Notes under the pieces: model-generated
Database searches by the model: none
What the model saw: only the letters and a program-made list of their open reading frames with translations
What the model was told of the DNA's origin: nothing
DNA from: Myoxocephalus aenaeus
Lineage: Eukaryota > Chordata > Actinopteri > Perciformes > Cottidae
Assembly (NCBI GenBank): GCA_038501785.1
Contig: JBAMJR010000031.1
Coordinates: 16,404,001-16,468,000, forward strand
Length of the DNA stretch: 64,000 nt
Direction of reading: 5' to 3'
Program-made: the position numbers and the translations under genes
Shown here: in pieces, positions 35,745 to 47,107 of the stretch
Layout: each line of letters begins with the position of its first letter
Numbering within the stretch: position 1 is the first letter of the stretch

Positions 35745-37066
35745 TAGGGTTGCAAAATTCCGCGAATATTCAAAATTGGAAACTTTCCACGGGAATTAAC
35801 AGGAATAAACTGGAAATGTTGGGGTAATTTAACTGTATTTACCTTGTCATAAGCAGACATGCATGCAAACATTTATAATACAACTTTAAAAATGACATTT
35901 TTGACATTTTGTGAGTAGAACTTTATTCTTTCATCGAACAACAAAAACATGAACGTTGAATAAAAAAGGTGTATTCCCTATGATCACCACCCCCCAACCC
36001 AAACATTTTTTGGGGTGTTTTTCCCTGAATCCTTTCAGGTCTAAATGCTTTCTTCCTGGACCTCATCAACGTCCTCCTCACTGTCCACTTCCTCAACATA
36101 TGACTAGTCGTCATCTTCGGTGTCACTGTCCAAGCTTGTTGAGGATGGCTCTGTGTCAGGCTCAAAGAGCCTTAGGTTTGCCCGGATGGCCACTAGTTTT
36201 TCGACCCTTGCATTGGTGAGCCTGTTGAGAACTTTTGTGTGCGTGTTGCCAAACAGTGACCAGTTGCGCTCAGAGGCGGCTGATGATGGTGGGATTTGGA
36301 GGATGATGGAGTCGATGTAGTCCTTGTGCTCAAATGCAGTAGTGTGGCCTCAATAGCCCTGCTGTAGTGTGATAAGTTGCCCAACTCGCGCTTGTTGATG
36401 GACCCCGAAAGCCGCGAATAATCGAGGTGATGGTGTACTTTTGTGTGGACATACATACATCCTACTCTCACTGCTGTAAAAAGTTAGTCTACTGTATACA
36501 AATAAACTTGGTATTAAAATGAACATGGCTTCAGTTTACCAAGTAATCAATATGCTAGGTAATGACAAACAGTGTTGGGAAAGTTCACTTTCTACATGAA
36601 CTAGTTCAGTTCATAGTTCATAATTCAAAATTTTTAACTAAGTTCACAGCTCCAAAAAATGAACTAGTTCAGTAATTTTTTTCAATATGTTGCGAGCTAT
36701 AATTGAAATCTCTATCTGTCTGCAATACCGCTCTTGGCCTCTGCGCAACTCGGCGCTCTCACACTTGCCAGGCATAGGGCTGAAATGTTCAGACGCAACA
36801 CTGATGACATTCAAAAACGTTAAAAAACAACAGAACGTTTTATGTTTACGTTTATGTTTCTGGCAGACAATGTTCCCAACCAGCTGCATTCAGGGTCCAG
36901 CTGAGCTAGGCGTGCATAGTCTTGTTCTCAACTACATTTAAGTTCCCTGTTATATGCTTTTGCAAAAAAACTTAGGCACATTTTTTTTTTCAAAATTCCC
37001 GAGCCAAAATTCCCGTGGAAACTTTCCGGAAATTTACCGGAAAATTTCCGCCCCTTTGCAACCCTA
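35745..37066 (-). mobile_element. hAT element, 1322 bp, with 8-bp target-site duplication
   Basis: Ends TAGGGTTGCAAA and TTTGCAACCCTA are exact inverted repeats, flanked on both sides by CGAATGAC (35737-35744 and 37067-37074). An 8-bp TSD is a hAT hallmark. On the minus strand, SSAASERNWSLFGNTHTK followed by RLTNARVEKLVAIRANLRL (about 36290-36160) is the C-terminal hAT dimerisation domain. The rest of the transposase is missing or broken, so the copy is dead. A second transposon fragment lies inside it at 36567. Confidence 0.92.
36567..36890. mobile_element. transposon fragment nested in the hAT element
   Basis: Begins with CAGTGTTGGGAAAGTTCAC and then repeats GAACTAGTTCAGTTCATAGT, a terminus typical of another fish hAT-like family. 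The minus-strand frame 36889-36644 includes a CESAELRRGQERYCRQI segment. The far end was not found. Confidence 0.5.
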
Positions 37067-37110
37067 CGAATGACCAATGTCCACTTCATATAAACTTGCT
37101 GCTAACATTT

Positions 37111-38575
37111 GCTAATTCATTATTCCCTTGATGGGAATCTCATTTTTCAGCTCGGCTATTTGGTCAATAGCCAAGTATGGAACAAAGCTGCAACTCAGTG
37201 GCAGGCCCTGCATTTTCTACCTGGGCCTTCTGATTTTTTTTAAATGTATAATACATATTTTATTTGAAAACAATTTTTTTTGTAATTGTCATTTTTCATT
37301 TGCACACACCCCATGAAGCTTTATCTGCAGTATGAAGTCATTTCTCAGTCCCATCTTTATCATTTTGGTGAAAGGTGTGACAGACCACATTTCTACTCAG
37401 AAAACGCTAATAAAAAATGTAAAACATCTTAACTGTACCAATATGTTGTGTTTGACGTATTACAACATTTATGTATGACCAGTAGAGTTAAGATGTGTGG
37501 ATGTGGTCAGAAATGTTCTGAACACATCCATATCAGTCAGTATTTTGAAAACCGGATGTTGTGTCCCGTGGCTGTTTCCCGCCGTTTGAATATTTTTCAC
37601 ATCAGATTCTGCAGCTGATTTGACCACAGAGACCCGAGTGTCTGCTGAGTTGATTGCAGTGGTTTACTGCACTAGATGGAGTTTATCACACACTTTGGGT
37701 TGCATTCACAAACAACCCAACTCAGAGATTACCGGACCCCCGGCGTGAGGGGGGCCGTTACCGGTTACACGTAATCAGGGGGGAGATACGTTTCTTGTCA
37801 AACGTAATTGAGAATGCTTGTTAGTTCTGGGGGAACGTAATTTTTAGGAGACAGGGTTGTTCTATATATATAGGGACGAAAGTAAAAAAAGAGAGAAACT
37901 GATGGAAAAAATAAAAAGAGTTTGCACAGAGTTCGTCCAAGTTGGCGGTTCGTCCATCGCTAGCTAGCTAGCTAGCATACAGCTAACGTCTAGTTCACAC
38001 ATTGACTGTTTGGGGCAAATAAACACAAATGCTCCAGTTGTTAAATTTGTACTGCACTCACCTTTAAGGTGCCAAGGCAATTGGAAATGATAACCCCATG
38101 ACAGCTGAGCAAACTGCATCTACTGAGGAAGATTTTGTGATACAATTTAAGCCCCCAGTAGAGCTACTAAATGAACCTCGTGGGGAGATTTGTCAAAAAC
38201 CCACAGATGTTTGTCTCTGTGATTTTTCTTCCCTTTTCTTTAAAATGCACAAAGTGGAGTAAATACAGCTTTCATTCTTCCCTCTGAATATGTTAAAAGC
38301 AATAATCTGGAAGATTTTATTTTAAATAAATGTCTGTTAAATCATTGTCTAACGCTTTATGAGGTAACACAATGGTGGTTGAGCATAAGGTCCACGAACG
38401 AAAGCAGAAGTGAGATCCAAAAACACATTTGACGTTATCATTTATCGCCATATAGGTGACTCCAAAGAGAAGGAGATCCTGTCACCTTGAAGGGATTTGG
38501 GTTTGACCTTGAGGATAAGTTTAATATCCTCATACATGTAATACAGGATGATAAAGAAGCATATTACAGATGAGA
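37111..38575. other. gene-free stretch
   Basis: No gene. Includes a short GCTAGC repeat near 37962-37976. Open frames are short and featureless. Confidence 0.4.
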
Positions 38576-38579
38576 TATG

Positions 38580-38581
<2 letters not shown>

Positions 38582-38624
<43 letters not shown>
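38582..38624. repeat. (TG)n microsatellite
   Basis: TG run of about 43 bases. Confidence 0.97.
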
Positions 38625-38627
<3 letters not shown>

Positions 38628-38629
38628 TA

Positions 38630-41450
38630 CTGTGAGGCGGAACATCCTCTCCACCTTGTCCTCATCTCTGACTGCACAAAGTTCAGGATGTTTTTTTGAT
38701 TAAATGTGTTTTTTTTCTTCTTCTCAGCAGCTATCGCCGCTGTTGGCCCTCAAGGCGGCGTTGCTAATCTTTGGCGACTACGCGGTCTCCCGGTCTGGAA
38801 AACCTGAGCAGCAAAAAAAAAAAGGTGGTGAGAAAGAAAGCAAAGTCGATGGGGGACGACTTGGCGGTCGGCTGGCTACGAGGGGGCGAAGCGCGGTACT
38901 GAAAATGGCAGGTGTCAAGAGATGTGACCCCCACACCCCCTTCACCACCACCACCGCCTCTGCCCCGGTCTGTCTGAGGACTTTGTCACATGCGTTAGTT
39001 ACTCCTGGTCGTCACAGTAAATGCGGACCGGCAAGCTTGTCAAGTTGAGTGAGGAGGTATGTCGGTGGGTGACTGCTTAGGTAAATCTATTAAAGCGCTG
39101 AGAACAGGGGGAGGGGTCTTCATGTATTCAGCCAAAGCCAGGGGAGCAGATGAGGTGAACATCTCATCACATTCAAACATCATGTGGCATCTACTGCAGA
39201 CAGGTCAAGAACACAATATGGAACAGTGAAATAAACTCCTAAAACTTCAGGTGGATTTTAAAGGAAGTGGGCGGATGACGGAGGTTTAAATCCTTGATGC
39301 GATCTTAAGGCAACATCGTGAAACTGGTGCAATGTTAGAAGCTACTAAAATTGGAGTATGATCTCACATTTCCAGCTCAACAACAACGCAAACTCTATTA
39401 GAAGAATAATACAATGTCGTAAAATCAGGAAAGAAAAAAAGACGCTATTATTTTAATGGGTATTATTGTTTTTGATGGGTCTCATCAAACACACAGCAAT
39501 AGAACATCATTTTAATAATCTACTTGATAAAAAAGGGTAAATACTATTTAAATTAATTTAAAGTAAAATCTGATGACACTGCAACATCCAAGCAAAATAA
39601 GTTTAAAGGGGTTGAGTTGAGAAAACAATATGATGCATGTAGCACCCTCAAAATATTATAAACATATTTGGTAAACTCCTGGATCAGCACCAAAAAAAAA
39701 CATAACTCAGTCAAATTTTACAAAAATCAAAAGTAAATGGATCTCTTTGCAAAGAGGATGATCCTTTTACAATTCTGATTCAGCAACCATGCAAACTATT
39801 CAAAGAAAGATAATTGTGGTCTTCAGATCCAATATGGCACAAAAGAAAAGAAGAAAAACCAGGAGGAGAACCACAGTGGTGACCATAAATCCCAGCCCAC
39901 AGGCGTTGAAACAGGAAGTGCACAATCAATGAAAAGTTATCCGTGATCCCACAGTAGAACTTTTTTTTTTTCTTAAGGCAAACACGATAAACAACACCCC
40001 AAAAAAAAGGTAAATACCCTGTTAATATGTTATGTCTCCGGCTTTTATTTTGAAAGGATCTGGTCTTTGTGAAGGTTGAAAGGAGTTTGGTTTGCTTGTC
40101 TCGGGCTACGTGTCGTTGTTGTTTCTTAATACTGGCACAATTTGGTCGATGCCTTTTATTTGCAGTACAAATATTTAGCTTTTTATGCTGCGTAATGTTA
40201 ACGTTTGGTGTAAAAAGTACTCATGAAAGCACACAGACACAAAAAGAAAAAAGGCCTTTACTGTACATGCATGTAAAGTTTAAAAGCAAACCCCTCACAC
40301 GGCATGTTATGGTGCGACACGTTCAGAGCACCTGCCCCATCACGGGGTCATGCAAGGTCGAACCCTCTCCTGAGAACAACAACAATGTGCCAGCAAGTTT
40401 TCTTCTAACGCTGGAAAAAGTGCAAAGACTTCCCGTGACAGGCTGGAAAAAACATCGGCAAGATGAACTGTGAACACGGCAATTGTTCATCGCTATCTTC
40501 CTCCGAGCGCCCGGGGGCAGTTTGCACTGGGGCTGGTGGAACGAGGAGGAAGGTGGGGGGGTTGTGGGTTGCAATGGAGGTGACGAGGCATGCACGGATT
40601 ATTTGCTGCCAACTTAAGCGACAGCAAGGCTCATGCACTTACTTCTTCTTTAAAAAAAAGAAGTGTTTTCCCCCCCGAGGGACATGGTGCTGTGTGACAG
40701 TCATTAAGCTGTAAAAATGGCGGTGATGGCGCTCACCAATCAGCCCCCGTCAGTGTTCAGCAGCGCCGCAGCCTGACATGTGAAGCAACAGCTACCGCGG
40801 AGCCTCGTCCACTTTGGTTTCACATCAGCGGCCGCGCTCTTGCTGTTTCGTTCTCTTTGTCCTTCTTTGTTCCGCTCAACTGTTTCTCTGCCTCTTATGC
40901 ACCCATTCAGTCAAACGCACGCACACTTTTATGTATTTTCTGAAGTAACCTTAATTTTCCATCGTCTACTTGCATGCAGCTAATTTCTAACATTTCTTTG
41001 GCATTAAATCTAAAGAGGAAAGTTAGCAACATATTTGCTACTTTTCAGCAACAAAACAGAATGTGTTTATCAGCGTGGGGACTATTTTGTTCACCAGGTG
41101 AGTGTATATCAAGCTTTCAGTCGTGATTTTCCAGCCTGTGCTTCTCCTTTGGAAGAGCCTGCCAATGGAGGTGTTTGAAGACTCGTATCAGAGGAAATTA
41201 AGTCCCTCCGGTTGTTGCAATGGCAACTGTTTGCCAATAGAGGTTGATAAAGGTCATGCATTGCTCAATGGAGCTGTATCTCATTGTCCTGTTGTTTCTC
41301 ATCGTTTGAAACACACAGTCCCCGTCGACGTAGGAGCAGTGTGTCCGTGACCGCTATCAGTCATTTTCCACCGTGATGATCTTGGAAATAGAGGAACTTA
41401 AAAAGTTCAAGAACCACAAAGCTGAGGAACTATAAATTCTGCTTTAGTGT
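38630..41450. other. gene-free stretch
   Basis: No supported gene. The 134-residue plus-strand frame at 40069-40473 and the 114-residue frame at 38704-39048 have no recognised domain, splice support or homologous feel. Confidence 0.4.
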
Positions 41451-41455
41451 ATTTT

Positions 41456-41456
<1 letters not shown>

Positions 41457-41492
<36 letters not shown>
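41457..41492. repeat. (TG)n microsatellite
   Basis: TG run of about 35 bases. Confidence 0.97.
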
Positions 41493-41495
<3 letters not shown>

Positions 41496-41694
41496 TTTCT
41501 TTCCCCACATGCACCTCAACCACCAGGGCCAGGAGGAGGACATGTTTTATGATCCTTTGTTTTTTGCAACACATTCTCACTCCCGGTGAGTCAAATGTCA
41601 AAAGCCTGGTCCGTGTTTCAAACTAAGACGCTCTAGGTTCTCCTCTAGCGTCAGTTTTAGACTCTTTATTATAAACTTTGTTTGATTATTCTAC

Positions 41695-41895
41695 AAACAT
41701 ACTTGGTTAGGCAGAGAAAAAAGACCGTGGTTTGGGTTAAAAGAAGTACGTTTAAAAAGATCGAATAAGTTTGATCGTTACGTAACTGGTGTTAGTTAAG
41801 TACAGAAGTTACGTAGCATTCTCAGGTAGAATGAGTCAACGTTGACCTGGTTTTACTCGTGACACGAACAGCGGTCTCCTGGGTTTAAGTCCTGT
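41695..41895 (+). repeat. dispersed repeat, 'GGTCTCCTGGGTGAAAG' family, copy 4
   Basis: ACTTGGTTAGGCAGAGAAAA, GTGGTTTGGGTTAAAAGAAG, CGTGACACGAACAGC and GGTCTCCTGGGTTTAAGTCC occur in the order seen, inverted, at 49805-49965. Confidence 0.6.
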
Positions 41896-41904
41896 TTGAT
41901 TTAA

Positions 41905-42490
41905 CGATGCCTTACGACATTAACCGCAACATTTTACTACGTTATTCATGACCGTTTTACGTTAACCACGTGTTCGAACGTTAAACTGCAGCCTTCTCAC
42001 AACATTAAGCACATGTTCAAGCGCTAACTGCGTCAGTTTCAACGAGTTAACCACAAGTTTTAACCTTTTAACGACGTTAGCCAAGCTTTCCAACGGTAAC
42101 CACGACAGTTTCACCAAGTTAACCATGTGTTTAAACATTAACCACTACATTTTCTCAAAGTTAACCACGTGTTTAAACGTTAACTGCTACATTTTCACAA
42201 AGTTATCCACGTGTTTAAATGTTAACTGCTACATTTTCTCAAAGTTAACCACGTGTTTAAACGTTAACTGCTACATTTTCACAAAGTTATCCACGTGTTT
42301 AAATGTTAACTGCTACATTTTCACAAAGTTAACCACGTGTTTAAGCGTTAACTGCTACAGTTTCACAAAGTTAATCACATGTTTAAGCGTTAACTGCTAC
42401 AGTTTCACAAAGTTAATCACATGTTTAAACATTAACTACAGTTTCACAAAGTTAACAACGTGTTTTGACGTTAACTGCCACAGGGAGACT
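41905..42490. repeat. 42-bp minisatellite with CACGTG and GTTAAC in each unit
   Basis: Regular 42-base units from about 42119 to 42490 (TTAACCACGTGTTTAAACGT, then TAACTGCTACATTTTCACAA, AG), with decayed units back to about 41905. CACGTG stands at 42166, 42208, 42250, 42292 and 42334, exactly 42 apart. Because 42 is a multiple of three, the array stays open as a repetitive 126-residue frame (42125-42505) of CLNVNCYIFTKL-type units; this is repeat-driven, not a gene. Confidence 0.95.
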
Positions 42491-42509
42491 ACCCACAATG
42501 AATGACAGA

Positions 42510-43640
42510 GTATTTCTTTGACCTCTGGGTATTTTTTTCCAGGACCAATATGCTGAGCAGAGAGCTTTGATATCAGAAGATCTCTTTTACCTTTAAGATT
42601 ACAGGATCAGCTGTGTGATCATCAGCAGTGAGTCAATCAACTGTGCTTTATGAAACCTCCTTGAGCACGACTCTGAACTCCTGACTTATACACTCACGCA
42701 GGGAGACTTGACAAAAATACTCCTTCGAAAAAATGTGTTTAAATGTAATGCAATGTTGAAAATTCAGTGACTTCTCCAGAGACGAGCGGCGCCTCAGGAC
42801 GCAGCACTGACCTGATGTTTGCACAGAGGGCCCGTCAGCCCGGAAGACGTTTCATCAGAGTGGAAGGGGAGAAAAAACAAAATGGTGGATCTGCAGATGC
42901 TCTGGACAGGAAGGTGAGCAAACAATCACCAGGAGCAGGAGCCTTTTGATGGACAAGGCTGCCAGCGCAAAGGCTGCATGTCAGCCAAGTAAATGCAACA
43001 CAGGGATAGGGAGAGAAGGGAGGGGGGAGTGTGAGACAGAGGAGAGAGATGGATGCAAACTGATCGTTGTGTGTTTACAGACTGGCTGCGATGTCTGAAC
43101 TGAGAGAGGAAGCAGGTATTCACGGTATATCGTTTTTTAGCAGGTGTTGAGGATAACATTGTTAAAATGAAACAAAGTTACAAAGTTAGAGTGCTCCAAT
43201 TAAGTAAAATCTTAACAAAGGACGGAAGCTGTATTCATCTTCGTTTTCATTTTAAATGTTCCTAAAATTAGATAATATTTCTTCAGAGTGCAGTTAGTGA
43301 CCGTGTGGGCTTCATGGTAATGTAGATCTGACAGTTAGATGGAGTAGCAGCAGGGGGCGGGGCTTAGCTAAGGGTTTATTGATTAATAGTTTGCTTAGAC
43401 TTGACTGAAGTGATGGACTGCCCAACAGAACAAAATGAAAATAGCCCAATTTAAAAGATATTAAACGAGAGAGCAAACTACCCCATCATGTCTTTGACTA
43501 ACTCAACTTTAATATAGCCTTGCACTGCCCCATCCCCACTGCTCAACATCAGAAAAATCCCTGTGTGTTCGTGCTTTGACATTAATCTGTTCAGCCTAAT
43601 GTATCCCGGAATTAATCCATACGTCCTCACGCGGGCGTTC
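42510..43640. other. gene-free stretch
   Basis: No gene or named repeat recognised. Confidence 0.4.
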
Positions 43641-43880
43641 ACTTCCTCCCATGATACTCCACGCCAAAGAAATCCTCGCCGTCTCCAAAGGCGCAGTGAA
43701 AGAAGTTGAAAAGGTAACTCTGAAACGACTTCATCACCTGTTTTCCCTTCATCCGGCCCCATCTGAGAGTGTATATTTATCCCGATCTCCCTCTAATCCA
43801 ATTAAACACGGGAGCCGAGGTGCTGTCACTGCCAAACATGTTTCTGCAGGAGCCAGCTGAATAAAAGCCTCGAGACAGAT
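43640..43880. promoter_or_regulatory. candidate conserved noncoding element
   Basis: Balanced-composition unique sequence with CCAATTAAACACGGGAGCC and CATGTTTCTGCAGGAGCCAG, standing out from repeat-rich surroundings. It has small frames on both strands but no coding signature. A suggestion only. Confidence 0.2.
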
Positions 43881-44309
43881 TAAGGCAAAGAAGATCCTTA
43901 ATTTGTTAATCACTGAACTCTGCTGTCACTGGTAGGGGGAACGAGCACGTCTTCATACGCGGGGCGCCTGATATGAGTGGGGAGTCAAGCGTGAAACACA
44001 AAGGGGGAATCAAGAACAATTACCGCGAGACGCTGAGAGGATCAAACGTGGATTCATTTCATTATCTGGACGATGCCTGGCTGCCTACCCGTCTCTCAAC
44101 GCTAACGTCTTTTTCTCCGAGGAGTCGGCGATGACACGTGCTTCAGCTGAGCGATGTAGTGCAGGGCAACCTCACGAACGTCTTTATAACGCCAGTTTAT
44201 GGTTTGACATACAGTTCTCCAACCGTTGTTAACTGTTATCTGTAAGTGCGGTGGCCGTAGTAATGATGAGGGGCGCAAAGGATGGAAGTCGGGCGCCGAC
44301 GTAGTATTG

Positions 44310-44735
44310 ACGACTGTGTATACGAAGTGGACGTTGTCATTGTGATGTCACCCGTTCATTTTTAGACCACCGTTAAAAAGAATTCCGCGATTTGGCCTTC
44401 ACCATCTTGACTATTGACCGGTGACCTGAAGTTACCATATTTGTAATGTGGAGGAGTAACGTATACGTCTCTGTTAGTGGTAGCAATGTGTCACAGTAAG
44501 CCCCGCCCTAAAGCGTCCCCTGCTTTATGGTCTGTTTGACTCTAAATGACCATAATTTACTAAATGAACATCATGATGTATTGAAGAAGACTTGAAACTA
44601 GAGATTGAGACATAAACTCATGTTTACAATGTGTACTGAGGGAATAAATCAAGAGAGAAGTAGAGTCATTTTCTCATAGACTTCTATACAACCAGAGGAG
44701 TCGCCCCCTGGTGGTCAGTAGAGAGAATGCAGCTT
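44310..44735. mobile_element. foldback/MITE-like element, copy C (right arm only)
   Basis: Matches the right arm of copy A: TAAGCCCCGCCCTAAAGCGT, TTTACTAAATGAACATCATG, ATTGAAGAAGACTTGAAACT, TCATAGACTTCTATACAACC, CCCCCTGGTGGTCAGTAGAG. No left arm precedes it. Confidence 0.75.
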
Positions 44736-44739
44736 GTTA

Positions 44740-46490
44740 AGCAGCTGATGAGTTTACATGTCGGATAGTTGAAAAACAAGAAAAGAAAGTCACTGTGTGC
44801 AAAATCGCCATTTACACACATCTAAGTCCCACACACCCACACACACACACACAGCTTTGGCTTTTGTGTGCTTTGACACTTGGCCTCAAGTCGTGATTGA
44901 TAGATGCTGTTTACTTGCGGGCAAGGCACTCAATTTCAACTTAAGATGCCATTAGTGACAAACAATGCTTTCTCAAAGGAGGAAAAACAAGCTAAAACAA
45001 CAGTTATTAAGGTAATCATGAGTTATAGATGCCATTAGGGCTCGATGGATCTTTGTTATTGTGACTAATATTTCTTTGGTTGGTTTTCTTGAGGTACTCT
45101 GATTTTCTGACATCTCTCCAATTATTGATAACGAGGTTTATTTATTTTTTCTTCCTAATGAAGCATCATCAACATGCAGCAGTTTTAACTTCAAGGACTT
45201 TTTAGAGGACGAAGGAGTACAGTCTCCGTTCTGCAGAGAGCAGGAGCCTGGTTCAGTGATGCTCTGAATTGGTTTTTCACAATAAAGTGCGGTCACCGCT
45301 TTGAAATGTGGATATAGGTTTCTTGAAATGTACTTAGCAGTTAATCACTATGAGCAACACCCTGCTTTGAATCTGATGAAGGACAATGTAATTGATAAAG
45401 TGAGGAGATGGAGGGAAAAAAAATCTGAAATTGGAGCTCCAGACACCTGCTTAATTATCCTCCGACTACATGAAACACCAGTCAATAAAGCAGCTGTGCT
45501 TCAGAAATTATCGTTATTACTCAAACACACCCATAAAAGTATCCTCGATTAAAAAAAACTAACACTGAAGATGGTCGAGTGGAGCAGATAAAGAGGAAAC
45601 AAACTCAGACGCAATGATGATATAAAGATGTTGAGGGAAAAAATTAACATTTGTTATTGAAGTAGAATTCTAATGTTTGGGGCAGGTTTGTGTTAGAAAT
45701 GCCTTACAAACAATATAACGTTAACATTTGGCTAATGTTCACAGACCTTAATAATCTGAGGTAAGGTAACAGTGTTTGTGCTATCTTAATTTAGCATAAC
45801 AATCCACCGTCATTTGTGGAAAATCATGTATTTCAACAAATACAAAATAGTTATCTCCGTCAGCACTTTCTCTGCAGTTTTCCTTGTTAGCGCTTGTTAG
45901 CACTGTTAGCTCTGTTAGCTGTGAGTTGCCAGCTCGCCAAATGTGTGCAGACTTAAAAATGAAGGCAGGCATTCTAAGCGTCTCCGTCTTGTCACTCGGC
46001 TTTGCTGTTGTTGGTGAAGAACATGCACAAGCTAACTGGTCATTAAAACACAAAGTATTGTGTTTCTTCACAGATTAAATACATGAATACCATCTGCAAG
46101 ACAGATATATTTTAAGGCTAGCAGTTTCCCCTTGATTTCAGTCTTTGTGCGAAAAAGTCTATCAACCTTTTTTTTTTTATCTCTTAAATAAAAATTGTTT
46201 CTCTTGCCAATTTCTCCGAACATAAATAAATGAGAAAGTCATTATTTTAAAGAAAGAGGTAACCGGTTTATAGGTTTTCTATGGATCTCTTTAAAAAACA
46301 AAATCCCCATGATTCATTGTGTGTTTGAGGGTAGATTGTCGACGGAAACGTTGCTTCTTTTTTCTTTTCTTAAAACAAACAGAACTATGTGTTTGTTGTT
46401 GTACTTCTGCATTTTGTCACGGCTTCATCTGGTGATTAGCTTCCACACTTCACTGCGTCCATAAATTAGAGTTGTTGTTTTAACTGTCAC
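44740..46490. other. gene-free stretch
   Basis: No gene. 44880-45040 is unique sequence that could be a regulatory element; nothing proves it. Confidence 0.35.
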
Positions 46491-46499
46491 TTTTGATTT

Positions 46500-46800
46500 C
46501 TCCTCCAGCTTAAAAGCCCCATGACAAATCAATGCACTACAACTATTTTCTCAAGCCGCTGGTTTTCCTAAACAATAGGAAATACATGCTTTTTTCCCCG
46601 TTCCCTTTTGTTTTATGGAGCCCTGCTCAGGATACACAGAGTTAGGGAGCATATACTGAAACCAAACAGCGTGCAAAAGAATTAACATTCTAATTAAAAT
46701 CTAATTATACTTTGATTTGCCAGATAATTATACTCGTGTGTCGCTGTTCTCTGGACTATTCAGATTTGATGAGGTGTGTTAGTGGTAATTACCTCGCTGA
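46500..46800. promoter_or_regulatory. candidate conserved noncoding element rich in TAATTA cores
   Basis: Unique sequence with ATTAACATTCTAATTAAAAT, TCTAATTATACTTTGATTTG and CCAGATAATTATAC close together: four homeodomain-type cores in about 60 bases, plus CTTTGAT (TCF/LEF-like). Enhancer-like composition in a desert next to a neural transcription factor gene; untested. Confidence 0.3.
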
Positions 46801-47107
46801 TATGGAGTTGTGTGACAGCGCAGTTTTCACACGGAGGCGAAAACAAAAGAAAATGCCGTTCCTTTGTTTGTATATTAATGTGTTTTAGTGGTTTGAGTAA
46901 GAGAACTTACTGAAAGAAGAGCAAAATAAGAGCTTCAGGATTTAAATAAAATTCCAATTCTATTCCAGTTTTCCATTGTCAATACGTTTAGTTCTCATGA
47001 CTAAAATAGTATGTCTCTCACAGCACAATGAAGCTGTCCAATACAACGCACACCAATCATATGTGAAGTTTAAAAGCACGACAGAAGAGGAATCCATTCA
47101 TTCTAGG

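Larger units (their letters stand above)
35455..37110 (+). mobile_element. foldback/MITE-like element, copy D (left arm, split by a hAT insertion)
   Basis: 35455-35744 carries the terminal and arm blocks of the family (GACCACCCGGGGGCGACTGC, ATTTAGAGTCAAACAGACCA, ACGTATACGGCGTCTCTACG, AGGCTTCAAATCGGCAGTCC). The arm is interrupted at 35745 by a hAT element and resumes at 37067. No right arm follows. Confidence 0.75.

Noticed and set aside
40069..40473. 134-residue plus-strand frame
   Set aside because: No recognisable motif or conservation cue; consistent with chance.
42125..42505. 126-residue repetitive frame
   Set aside because: Produced by the 42-bp tandem array, whose length is a multiple of three.
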